Positions 42,384-50,099 of a stretch of 64,000 nt of DNA are shown piece after piece. The DNA is from Acidimicrobiia bacterium (lineage in GTDB: Bacteria > Actinomycetota > Acidimicrobiia > Spongiisociales > JAHEDJ01). Both the position numbers and the translations under genes were made by a program. The first letter of the stretch is position 1; the number at the start of each line of letters is the position of its first letter. The notes under the pieces are model-generated. The model ran no database searches. It saw only the letters and a list, made by a program, of their open reading frames with translations, and was not told the DNA's origin. Where the stretch lies: the NCBI GenBank assembly GCA_029210695.1, contig JARGFH010000008.1, positions 33,327 through 97,326 of the forward strand, read 5' to 3'.

Positions 42384-43364
42384 TCATCCCTCCCTCAACG
42401 CCAGGGCGGCATCGATGGCGAAGTACGTCAAGACGATGTCCGCTCCGGATCGAACGATGCCGGTCAGTGATTCGAGCATGACCCGGTTCCTTTCGATCCA
42501 ACCCTGTGCCGCCGCCGCTTCGATCATCGAGAATTCACCGGACACCTGATAGGCGGCGATTGGCAGGTCGGTGCGATCCCGCAGGTCCCTGATGATGTCC
42601 TGGTAGGGACCGGCCGGCTTGACCATGATCATGTCGGCGCCCTCGCCCTCGTCGAGGGCGGCTTCCCGCCTGGCTTCGCGGGCGTTGGCCGGATCCATCT
42701 GATAGGACCGCCGGTCGCCGAATGTCGGTGCAGAGTCGGCTGCCTCGCGGAACGGCCCGTAGTAGCCGGATGCGTACTTCACGGAATACGAACAAATGGT
42801 GACGCCTGTGTGGCCCGTCTCGTCCAAACTGGTGCGGATGGCGCTCACCCGTCCGTCCATCATGTCGGACGGTGCGACGATGTCGGCGCCCGCGTCTGCG
42901 TAGGCAGATGCAGCCCTGGCGAGCAGGGGTAGAGCGGCATCGTTGTCGACGGTGTCTCCGGTAATCGGCCCGCAGTGGCCGTGACTGGTGTACTCGCACA
43001 GGCAGACATCCGCCCAGCGCACCAGGCCGGGGGCGGCGCCGGCGACTGCCTCTATGGCTTTCGGAACCGGCCCGGCCGGATCCCAGGCCGGCGAACCGAT
43101 CTCGTCCTTGTGGTCGGGGATCCCGAAGAAGATCATCCCTCCCACCCCGGCATCTTCTGCCCGTTTGGCCAAATCGAGGATGCCGTCGACGGAGAGATGA
43201 TAGTGGCCCGGCATCGACGCAATCGAGCGGCGGACTTTTTCGCCGGCGACCACGAACACCGGCAGGACGAACCGGGCCGGATCCAGGCGGGTCTCCGAGA
43301 CCGTTCGCCGCAACCTATCCGTTCTGCGGAGTCGCCGGGGGCGGATCGTCGGGAACTGACTCAT
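42384..43364 (-). CDS. hemB: delta-aminolevulinic acid dehydratase (porphobilinogen synthase)
   Basis: Condenses two 5-aminolevulinates. The 326-residue protein has the zinc site CLCEYTSHGHCG (three cysteines, zinc type), Schiff-base lysines in SYSVKYASGYYGPFR and MIMVKPAGPY, and RPRRLRRTDRLRRTV at the N-terminus. Start ATG at 43364 overlaps the hemD stop by 4 nt. Confidence 0.95.
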   Translation of the reverse strand: MSQFPTIRPRRLRRTDRLRRTVSETRLDPARFVLPVFVVAGEKVRRSIASMPGHYHLSVDGILDLAKRAEDAGVGGMIFFGIPDHKDEIGSPAWDPAGPVPKAIEAVAGAAPGLVRWADVCLCEYTSHGHCGPITGDTVDNDAALPLLARAASAYADAGADIVAPSDMMDGRVSAIRTSLDETGHTGVTICSYSVKYASGYYGPFREAADSAPTFGDRRSYQMDPANAREARREAALDEGEGADMIMVKPAGPYQDIIRDLRDRTDLPIAAYQVSGEFSMIEAAAAQGWIERNRVMLESLTGIVRSGADIVLTYFAIDAALALREG

Positions 43365-44044
43365 GCTGCAACTCCCAGGTGTTTGGCGACGGCTTCGGCC
43401 AGGCTCTGGAACGTCGGAGCTTCGGCAACAATCGTCGCCGAAGTTCCGGTCCGATTGACCGCCAGACGGGTGCTCTCTCCGATTGCCGCCACCGGCTTGT
43501 CGAGCGGTCGTGACAGCTGCCATCCGGACACCGCCGACGGAGAAGCGAATGTGATCACATCGACGGGATCGGAAGGAGGGGCCAGGGGCACGCTGGTGTA
43601 GATGATTGGCGCGGAGAACTCTCTGGCATGGCCGGCCAGTTGCTGCAACGGCCTGGGATCGGCTCCGCGTCCATGGGGCCAGGCGACGGATCTGCCGGTT
43701 ACGTGTGGGGCCAGCATCTCTACGAGTTGTGCCGACCCGCCGGTGCCGATCATCGCCGCCCGGCCGCCACGCGCTTGCACCGCCCGGGCGGTGGCAGCTC
43801 CGACGACTGCAAAGTCGACGGCAGGAAGGGGACCTTCCGGCCAGAGAATGTCGATCGTTCTCTTTGAACTGACGACCAGTAGATCCGTGAGGAGGGCGAT
43901 GGCGCGAACCGCCTCGAGTTCCGGCTCAGCAGAGGACTCGACGCCGATGCAGGGGAGCAGCACAGTCTGCAAGCCGAGGAACGTGAACGGCATGGCGGCG
44001 GCTTGCGCCCGATCGGCACTGGTGGTGACGGCCACGCGTTTCAT
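43361..44044 (-). CDS. hemD: uroporphyrinogen-III synthase
   Basis: Closes and inverts ring D of hydroxymethylbilane. The 227-residue protein has the two-lobe HEM4 pattern: VVSSKRTIDIL, FAVVGAATARAVQA, PHGRGADPRPLQQL, DVITFASPSAVSGW, VAAIGESTRLAVNR. Low conservation is normal for this family, and placement between hemC and hemB supports the call. Starts in the hemC stop. Confidence 0.9.
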   Translation of the reverse strand: MKRVAVTTSADRAQAAAMPFTFLGLQTVLLPCIGVESSAEPELEAVRAIALLTDLLVVSSKRTIDILWPEGPLPAVDFAVVGAATARAVQARGGRAAMIGTGGSAQLVEMLAPHVTGRSVAWPHGRGADPRPLQQLAGHAREFSAPIIYTSVPLAPPSDPVDVITFASPSAVSGWQLSRPLDKPVAAIGESTRLAVNRTGTSATIVAEAPTFQSLAEAVAKHLGVAA

Positions 44045-44904
44045 AACCCCAACTCCTTCCGTGCCGCCGCAACCACGCCGGCGGGGTCATCGCCGAGGAC
44101 CGAAGTGCGGCGAGCCCCGTTGTGGTCTTCGATGAAGGCATCCATGCGGATCCGGCCGTCGTGCCACTGCGCCAGGGCACCGAGTGCCGACCGGCATCCC
44201 GCCCCGGTCTCGGTGAGGAGCAGCCGCTCGCCGGCGACCAGAGGCGCCAACTCGTGGTCGTCGATGACCGCGACGAGACCTCGGATGGGCCCGTGATCGC
44301 GCGTCTCAACGGCCAGCACACCCTGCCCCGGGGCAGGCACCATAGAGTCGAGCGTGAGAACCTCAGAGATGTCGTCCGTGTGACCGAGGCGAGTGAGCCC
44401 GGCCTCGGCGAGGATTGCTGCATCGACCTCGCCACCGGCAACCTTCCGGAGGCGCGTATCGACATTGCCGCGCAGTTCCCGGGTGGAGAGATCCGGGCGT
44501 ATGGCTTTGAGCTGGGCAATGCGACGGGGGCTGCCGGTCCCGACCACGGCCCCTTCGGTCAAGTCGGCGAGCCGTGCTCCGACGACGGCGTCCCAGGGAG
44601 TCGCCCGCTCGGGCAACGCCGCCAGGACTAGGCCGTCTGCTTGGGCGGTGGGAAGATCCTTGAGTGAGTGAACGGCGGCGTCGGCCCGGCCGTCGAGTAC
44701 GGCGGCCTGTACGGCTCGAACGAATGCGCCCATTTGGGTGAGCTGCGCGACAGGCGAGTTCCGATCAAGGTCTCCGGTCGAGTCGATCTCAACGAGTTCG
44801 ATCCTCATGTCTCCGTGGACGGCGCGGAGCCGATCGGCTACGCGCCCGGCCTGGTAGAGGGCCAGTGCCGAACGACGGGTGGCGAGACGGATCTCAGTCG
44901 GCAC
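44041..44904 (-). CDS. hemC: porphobilinogen deaminase (hydroxymethylbilane synthase)
   Basis: Polymerises four porphobilinogens on a dipyrromethane cofactor. The 287-residue protein has RLATRRSALALYQA, HSLKDLPT, RGNVDTRLRKV, APGQGVLAVE and the cofactor cysteine in TGAGCRSALGAL. The GTG at 44904 (VPTEIRLATRRS) matches family N-termini; a longer reading to 44949 lies within hemA. Overlaps hemA by 11 bases. Confidence 0.94.
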   Translation of the reverse strand: MPTEIRLATRRSALALYQAGRVADRLRAVHGDMRIELVEIDSTGDLDRNSPVAQLTQMGAFVRAVQAAVLDGRADAAVHSLKDLPTAQADGLVLAALPERATPWDAVVGARLADLTEGAVVGTGSPRRIAQLKAIRPDLSTRELRGNVDTRLRKVAGGEVDAAILAEAGLTRLGHTDDISEVLTLDSMVPAPGQGVLAVETRDHGPIRGLVAVIDDHELAPLVAGERLLLTETGAGCRSALGALAQWHDGRIRMDAFIEDHNGARRTSVLGDDPAGVVAAARKELGL

Positions 44905-46126
44905 CCGCCACCCCGAAGACCTCGGCGAGGATGGGTGCGGCGCTCGCACCGTTCTCGGCCGAACTCAGGTAGGACAGCGGACGGTGCAGGACGCGGTGCG
45001 CCACGGTCTGGGCAAGCTGGTTGAGAACGGCGAGTTGCTCATCGTCGACTTGGAGTCTGCCGGAGAAGCGGCTCACCTCTTCATCAACGGCCCGCCGGGC
45101 CTCGGCGAGTATGGCGGAAATGACGGGACCAACCTGATGATGGTTCGTCAGCCTGGCCCACATGTCCGTCGCCAACCCGTCGAGCACTTCTTCGACCTCG
45201 GTGGAGGTCTGGCGGTCACGCGCCCGGTCGGCGAGGTCGTCCAGATTGACGTAGCGAAGGCGTCCGTTGCATCCGTTCGGAGAAAAGTCCGGTGGCATCG
45301 CCAGGTCGATCAGAAGGAGTTGGTCCGGTCTGGCACTCAGTGCCTCCGCCAAAACACCTCCGTCGAAGAGCTCGCGTTTGGATGAGGTAGCGCTGATGAC
45401 GACAGGGAATGAGGCGAGGGCCTTCGGCGCGTCGGTCATATGCCGGACCTCGTCCGCATCGAAAGCGACGGCGTCCGGGCGACGTGCGAACACGGTCACT
45501 CTCGGCGTACGCCCGGCGGTGCGCAGTGTCTCGGCGGCGGCGTGGGCCATCGCCCCGGCCCCGAAAATGGCTACCTCTCCGGCGCCGGCGGCGAGGTCGG
45601 CGGCGACTAGCGCCATAGACCCGACGCCAGTTTCGGGCAGTCGCTTCCGAGCGGCTCGACCGGCCCGCACCGCGGATTGAAGGAGCTTCTCGAACATGCC
45701 CCCCGCCGCTCTATGGCTGCGGCTCATTTCGAGGGCAGTGCGGAACTGACCGAGCACCTCGGGTTCGCCGACGATGGGGCTATCGAGGCCCGCTGCCACC
45801 CGGTAGAGGTGGTGGACGACGTCGCGATCGAACCTGACGACCGGCGCGGGGAGGTCTGCGTCCGGGTACAGCAGTTCGAGCACCCGCCTGTTGGCTCTGT
45901 CGCAACCGACCGACACCACTTCGACTCGCAGACAGGTGGCAAGGACAAAGGCGTCGACACCTACCGCTCGGACCCGGTTCAGAGCCTCCTCGAGATGAGG
46001 TCCGTAGAGAGCCAGCCGCGCTCGGTCCTCGCTGGATGTGTCGGGATGAGCGAACGTCGCCGATGTGACCCTGAAACTCGGATGAGCCACTGCCGCGTGC
46101 GTATGCCCTGCGATCGGCGTTGACAT
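44894..46126 (-). CDS. hemA: glutamyl-tRNA reductase
   Basis: First committed step of C5-type haem synthesis, reducing Glu-tRNA to glutamate-1-semialdehyde. The 410-residue protein has the catalytic cysteine in LATCLRVEVV (usual TCNRTE), LDSPIVGEPEVLGQ, GVGSMALVAADLA, the Rossmann IFGAGAMAHAAAE and DLAMPPDF. ATG at 46126 with GGGGAG upstream. First gene of a nine-gene operon with nearly all junctions overlapping, so regulation probably acts at its promoter in the 233-bp gap to pheA. Confidence 0.94.
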   Translation of the reverse strand: MSTPIAGHTHAAVAHPSFRVTSATFAHPDTSSEDRARLALYGPHLEEALNRVRAVGVDAFVLATCLRVEVVSVGCDRANRRVLELLYPDADLPAPVVRFDRDVVHHLYRVAAGLDSPIVGEPEVLGQFRTALEMSRSHRAAGGMFEKLLQSAVRAGRAARKRLPETGVGSMALVAADLAAGAGEVAIFGAGAMAHAAAETLRTAGRTPRVTVFARRPDAVAFDADEVRHMTDAPKALASFPVVISATSSKRELFDGGVLAEALSARPDQLLLIDLAMPPDFSPNGCNGRLRYVNLDDLADRARDRQTSTEVEEVLDGLATDMWARLTNHHQVGPVISAILAEARRAVDEEVSRFSGRLQVDDEQLAVLNQLAQTVAHRVLHRPLSYLSSAENGASAAPILAEVFGVAGAD

Positions 46127-46347
46127 TATCTCCCCGATTTTGCCGTTCCTCTTACATCAGGTTGGCCGGGCTTCTTGACCGCACTTCAGGGCGAGAAGTC
46201 CCTTCTTGCTGGGTCACCGGCCCCTATGCGGGGCAAGTTTGGGCCAGATCTGCGGTCGACACCGAGTCGATATCGAGCCGACGCGGAGTCGGCCGGTGCA
46301 GCCGGCGCTCGACCCGGCAAACGAGCGACTCGCGACCCGCGACTCGC

Positions 46348-46353
46348 TACCCT
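46348..46353 (+). promoter_or_regulatory. -10 element (TACCCT) for leaderless pheA
   Basis: TACCCT ends 6 nt before the pheA ATG and no ribosome binding site is present. Confidence 0.5.
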
Positions 46354-46359
46354 TTCGCC

Positions 46360-47172
46360 ATGCCAGTTGGATACCAGGGCGAGGCGTTCTCCTACAGCGA
46401 TCGGGCTGCCGGCGAGTTGTTTCCCAACCGCCAGAGGATCGGGTTCGAGAACTTCGTTGATGCATTTGCAGCGTTGACTGCCGGAGACGTTGGTCGGTTG
46501 GTCCTGCCCATCGAGAACTCGACGACCGGGAGTGTGCTCCCGGTGCTCGACCGCCTTGTGGCGGGCGGGGCCAAGATCGTTGCCGAGCACTACGTCGAGG
46601 TGCGCCATGCGGTCCTCGGTGTGCCGGGGGCCACCCTCGATGGCGTCGTCAGCATCCGCTCGCATGCAGAGGCTCTGTCGCAGGCAGGCGATGCGATTGC
46701 CAGGCGGGGATGGCAGCCGGTGCCGGTGAGTGACACGGCGGGCGCCGTGCGGATGATTGCCGAGCGTGGCGACCCGACGCGGGCCGCGCTTGCTCCGCCT
46801 GAGGCGGCCGGGCCGCATGGGCTGGAGATCCTCTTGAGCGACGTCGTGGACAAACTCCACAACACGACGCGCTTCGTCGTGCTCGAGGCGGGTGACCCTG
46901 AGATACCGGCGGACGCCGACAAGTCCAGCGTTGCCTTTGAAACTCTTCACCGCCCGGGTGCTCTAGCGCTGGCACTCACCGAGCTCGGCTTGCGGGGTGC
47001 CAACCTGACTCGCATCGAATCGCGTCCGACCGAGACGCCGTGGACCTACCGCTTCTTCGTCAATCTTGTCCATCAGCCGGGCCCCGAAGGTTTCACGGCA
47101 GTCTTCGACCCCCACCCGGTGACGATGGCCGAGATCCACCATCTCGGCACCTACCGATCCGAAGTGAGCTGA
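46360..47172 (+). CDS. pheA: prephenate dehydratase
   Basis: Converts prephenate to phenylpyruvate in phenylalanine synthesis. The 270-residue protein has the GYQGEAFSYSDRAA N-terminus, LVLPIENSTTGSV, the catalytic NTTRFVVLE (TRF motif) and a C-terminal ACT domain (HRPGALALALTELGLRGANLTRIESRPT) with the ESRP motif for feedback by phenylalanine. ATG at 46360 is the first residue of the conserved strand. Divergent from hemA. Confidence 0.93.
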   Translation: MPVGYQGEAFSYSDRAAGELFPNRQRIGFENFVDAFAALTAGDVGRLVLPIENSTTGSVLPVLDRLVAGGAKIVAEHYVEVRHAVLGVPGATLDGVVSIRSHAEALSQAGDAIARRGWQPVPVSDTAGAVRMIAERGDPTRAALAPPEAAGPHGLEILLSDVVDKLHNTTRFVVLEAGDPEIPADADKSSVAFETLHRPGALALALTELGLRGANLTRIESRPTETPWTYRFFVNLVHQPGPEGFTAVFDPHPVTMAEIHHLGTYRSEVS

Positions 47173-47805
47173 GTGAACCCGGCGGCGGCCTGGGATCGAG
47201 TCGAGGAGGGCTGGAAGGTGGCCTTCCTTCAAAGCTGGAAGGCATTCTCCCGCAGCTCATTTCCGGTGGGATCGGCACTGGTCGGTGGAGATGGGGTTGT
47301 CCTCGCTAGTGGTCGCAACAGAGTGTTCGACCCGGCCGAGGAGGGTTTGTCGGGATCTCTACTCGCCCATGCAGAGATCGACTCTCTGAGCCGGTTGTCG
47401 GCCGACGAACGACACGACGATGTGACGCTCTTCACGACCCTCGAGCCTTGTGTTTATTGCATGGGAGCAGTTGTGGTGTCCCGGGTTGGGACCGTCCGGT
47501 ATGCGGGGGTCGACCTGTACGGTGGCGCGGCGGGCCTCCCGTTGGATCTCAATCAGCAGACTGCTCGCTACCCGTTGCGCGTCGAAGGGCCCCTGGCCGG
47601 CCCCTACGGAACGTGGGCGGCCGTCCTGCCGCTCGTGTTCCTTCTGGGTGCCGACCGCTGGCGACGGGTTGTCGACCATGTCGGTCGGGCCGATCCGCGA
47701 CTCCTGGACACAGCGGGCCGGGTAGGTGAGCTGGCTTCGTTGCTGGATCCGAAGTCAACCAGTCTGGCCGCCGCGCTCGAAGAGGCCTGGCCGATCCTTC
47801 AATAG
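47173..47805 (+). CDS. cytidine/deoxycytidylate deaminase-family zinc protein
   Basis: A 210-residue nucleoside/nucleobase deaminase-like protein. The zinc motifs are HAEIDSL and EPCVYCMGAVVVSR (H[AV]E ... PCxxC). The N-terminal ~120 residues resemble tRNA-adenosine/guanine deaminases (GSLLAHAEID), and the C-terminal ~90 residues (TWAAVLPLVFLLGADRWRR...) are not recognised. Substrate unknown. GTG start directly follows the pheA stop, so it is co-transcribed. Confidence 0.82.
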   Translation: MNPAAAWDRVEEGWKVAFLQSWKAFSRSSFPVGSALVGGDGVVLASGRNRVFDPAEEGLSGSLLAHAEIDSLSRLSADERHDDVTLFTTLEPCVYCMGAVVVSRVGTVRYAGVDLYGGAAGLPLDLNQQTARYPLRVEGPLAGPYGTWAAVLPLVFLLGADRWRRVVDHVGRADPRLLDTAGRVGELASLLDPKSTSLAAALEEAWPILQ

Positions 47806-47940
47806 GGACGGCGACCTACGGCGAATGCCATGATTTGGCCTCCAGTCGAGACCGCTGGTGTCCTCGCCGTTTCGGGACCATGGGCCCTATGGTGTAGTGG
47901 TGATCGCTTCATAATCTCGCGGTGAGACGAGGGGTATTTC

Positions 47941-49536
47941 ATGGATGATATGTCGAACACGCCACCGGACCCGGAAGACCAAGACGCACTTGAGGTGCCG
48001 GAGGCCGAATCCACCGGTTCCGCCGACGATGATTACACCATTCAATCGTTGTACGGCCATCCGCTGGCGGCGCTGGGCGGGGCAATCATGCTGGCCGGCA
48101 TCCTGGTCTTCATCGTGCTGCTCGGTCTCGACTACCTCTCGGAGACCGAGAACCCCTATCGGTCACTCGTCGCCTTCATCGGGGCGCCCGCGATCGGGTT
48201 CCTCGGCCTGCTCCTGTTCCTGATTGCCATCCGCGTTCAGGTCTCCTCGGCCAAGCGGCACGGTCAGCACATCCGCTGGCGGTTGACGATCATCCCGTCG
48301 AGCGCCCGCTATATGCGCAACTTGTGGCTGTTCCTGGGCCTCAGCGCCGCGCTTGTCATCATCTTCATCTATGCAGGGTTCAGGGGGTACGAGGCCACCG
48401 AGTCCGTGGCATTCTGCGGAGAGACCTGCCATACAGTGATGGGTCCGCAGATCGAGACCTACGGCGACTCTGCCCACGCCCGGGTGCCGTGTGTCGAATG
48501 CCATATCGGCCCGGGTACCTCATTCTGGGTGCAGTCGAAGATCGACGGTATCCGGCAGGTTGTGGCCGTCGCACGGAACTCCTACACCCGGCCGATCCAC
48601 ACGCCGGTGGTGAGCCTCCGGCCTGCTCCAGAGACGTGTGAGCAGTGTCACTGGCCGGAGCAGTTCTACGGCCAGAAGTTGCAGACGAAGCAGTACTACC
48701 GGACCGACGAACAGAACTCGCCGTGGACCATTTCCCTCCTCGTCAACATCGGGGGTGGCAACCCGCAGACGGGCCGGGCCGAAGGCATCCACTGGCACAT
48801 GGTCACCGACAGCGTGGTCGAGTACATCGCGGTGGATGAGAAGCGTCAGGACATCCCGTGGTTCCGGGTGACCAAGCCGGATGGGTCCGTGCAGGTGTAT
48901 GCCGATCCGACCGCCACGTATCCCGATCCCAACAGCGTGCTCACTGAGAAACGGGTCATGGACTGTGTCGATTGCCACAACCGCCCGAGCCACAAGTTCA
49001 CTCCTCCCGCAGTGTCGGTCAACCTCGCTTTGTCGAAGGGCGAGATCTCCGGCGACCTTCCGTTCATCCGTGCAGTGAGTGTCGACCTGCTCAACGCCGA
49101 ATACGCAACGCTCGACGAGGCGTTGGCCGGCATCCCGGCCGGCTTGCGGGAGTACTACGAACAGCAGTATCCCGGGCGGGTCGCAGAACTGACTGAGGAC
49201 ATCGACCAGGCGATCACTGTGCTTCTCGGGATCTACCAGGCCAACTTCTTCCCTGAGATGAACACCGACTACCGGGCGCGGGAGAACAACCTCAGCCACT
49301 TCGTCAACGACGGGTGCTTCCGGTGCCACGGCGGTGACCAGGTCAACGAGGTCGGCGAACCGCTCTCGGCCACCTGCGACAGCTGTCATGAGATCATCGC
49401 GCAGGGCCCGTCTGCGGATCTCAACGAGTTGCAGAACGACATCGCCGGTGTGGACTTCGTTCACCCGCTCGAGATCGGCGACATCTGGGAAACGGTGAAG
49501 TGCACGCAGTGCCACACCCGGGAGTCCGGCTACTAG
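47941..49536 (+). CDS. membrane NapC/NirT-like heptahaem cytochrome c
   Basis: A 531-residue protein with three N-terminal membrane segments (about residues 41-65, 71-95, 119-142) and an extracytoplasmic domain with seven haem sites: FCGETCH (CX3CH) and six CXXCH (CVECH, CEQCH, CVDCH, CFRCH, CDSCH, CTQCH). The FCGxxCHxxM start of the haem domain is typical of NapC-like quinol dehydrogenases. Expected role: oxidise menaquinol and pass electrons to other multihaem cytochromes outside the membrane. GAGGGG lies before the ATG. It stands alone and is followed by a repeat block. Confidence 0.9.
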   Translation: MDDMSNTPPDPEDQDALEVPEAESTGSADDDYTIQSLYGHPLAALGGAIMLAGILVFIVLLGLDYLSETENPYRSLVAFIGAPAIGFLGLLLFLIAIRVQVSSAKRHGQHIRWRLTIIPSSARYMRNLWLFLGLSAALVIIFIYAGFRGYEATESVAFCGETCHTVMGPQIETYGDSAHARVPCVECHIGPGTSFWVQSKIDGIRQVVAVARNSYTRPIHTPVVSLRPAPETCEQCHWPEQFYGQKLQTKQYYRTDEQNSPWTISLLVNIGGGNPQTGRAEGIHWHMVTDSVVEYIAVDEKRQDIPWFRVTKPDGSVQVYADPTATYPDPNSVLTEKRVMDCVDCHNRPSHKFTPPAVSVNLALSKGEISGDLPFIRAVSVDLLNAEYATLDEALAGIPAGLREYYEQQYPGRVAELTEDIDQAITVLLGIYQANFFPEMNTDYRARENNLSHFVNDGCFRCHGGDQVNEVGEPLSATCDSCHEIIAQGPSADLNELQNDIAGVDFVHPLEIGDIWETVKCTQCHTRESGY

Positions 49537-49571
49537 GACATGCTCCCTCCAGGGACCCTCGCGCGTCTCTC

Positions 49572-50063
49572 CCCACGGTGGGGGAGACTAAAGAGACGTC
49601 TTTCTTCAGGGTGCGTCGTGAACGCGTTTCTCCCCCACGTTCGTGGGGGAGATGTCGAGTCCTAGAGACAGAGGGGGCCGCTGCCTGTGGTGTGCCCCCC
49701 TTCCCTTCGCTCGCTTTGCTCGGTTCGGGACTCCCCCCACTTCCGTGGGGGGAGAACGCGGTTGTGGCGTGTGCAGCAGCGAACCCCTTCTCGCGTTTCT
49801 CCCGGCCTGTCCTTGTCGCAAAACAGGGGGGCGCCGCGAGGGGGGTCTTCGGGCAGGGTGCGTCGTTTGTTGACGCGTTTCTCCCCCACGGAGTGGGGGA
49901 GATGTCGAGTCTTCGAGACAGAGGGGGGCCCCACTCAGAAAGGTGCCCCGCTCAGAAAGGTGCCCCGCTCAGAAAGGTGCCCCGCTCAGAAAGGTGCCCC
50001 GCTCAGAAAGGTGCCCTCCTCCCCTTCACTCGCTTTGCTCGGTTCGGGACTCCCTCTACTGCC
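49572..50063. repeat. hairpin-rich direct repeats (C/G-rich stems) filling the intergenic gap
   Basis: Hairpins of the form CTCCCCCAC-N-GTGGGGGAG occur at about 49572, 49631 and 49882, and GACTCCCCCCACTTCCGTGGGG/GAGGGGAGAACGC at about 49729 and 50047. The blocks GGGCAGGGTGCGTCGT...GAGACAGAGGGGG (near 49607 and 49853) and TCGCTTTGCTCGGTTCGGGACTCC (49710, 50029) each occur twice. Members of the same hairpin family are in the 22.2-22.8 kb repeats. No gene is credible in this 563-bp gap. Confidence 0.8.
49934..50018. repeat. 17-bp tandem repeat, five copies
   Basis: CTCAGAAAGGTGCCCCG repeats at 49934, 49951, 49968, 49985 and 50002 with no spacer; a minisatellite inside the larger repeat block. 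Confidence 0.9.
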
Positions 50064-50099
50064 GTGAGGGGAGAACGCCGAGGGGCGCGAAGCCCAGCT

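Noticed and set aside
46321..46347. GCGACCCGCGACTCGC repeats before pheA as an operator
   Set aside because: They resemble the unit-end motifs of the 15.4-kb repeats, so they are more likely repeat debris than a specific site.
49934..50018. Regular short repeats that might be a CRISPR array
   Set aside because: Units of 17 bp abut with no unique spacers and no cas genes are near; it is a minisatellite.
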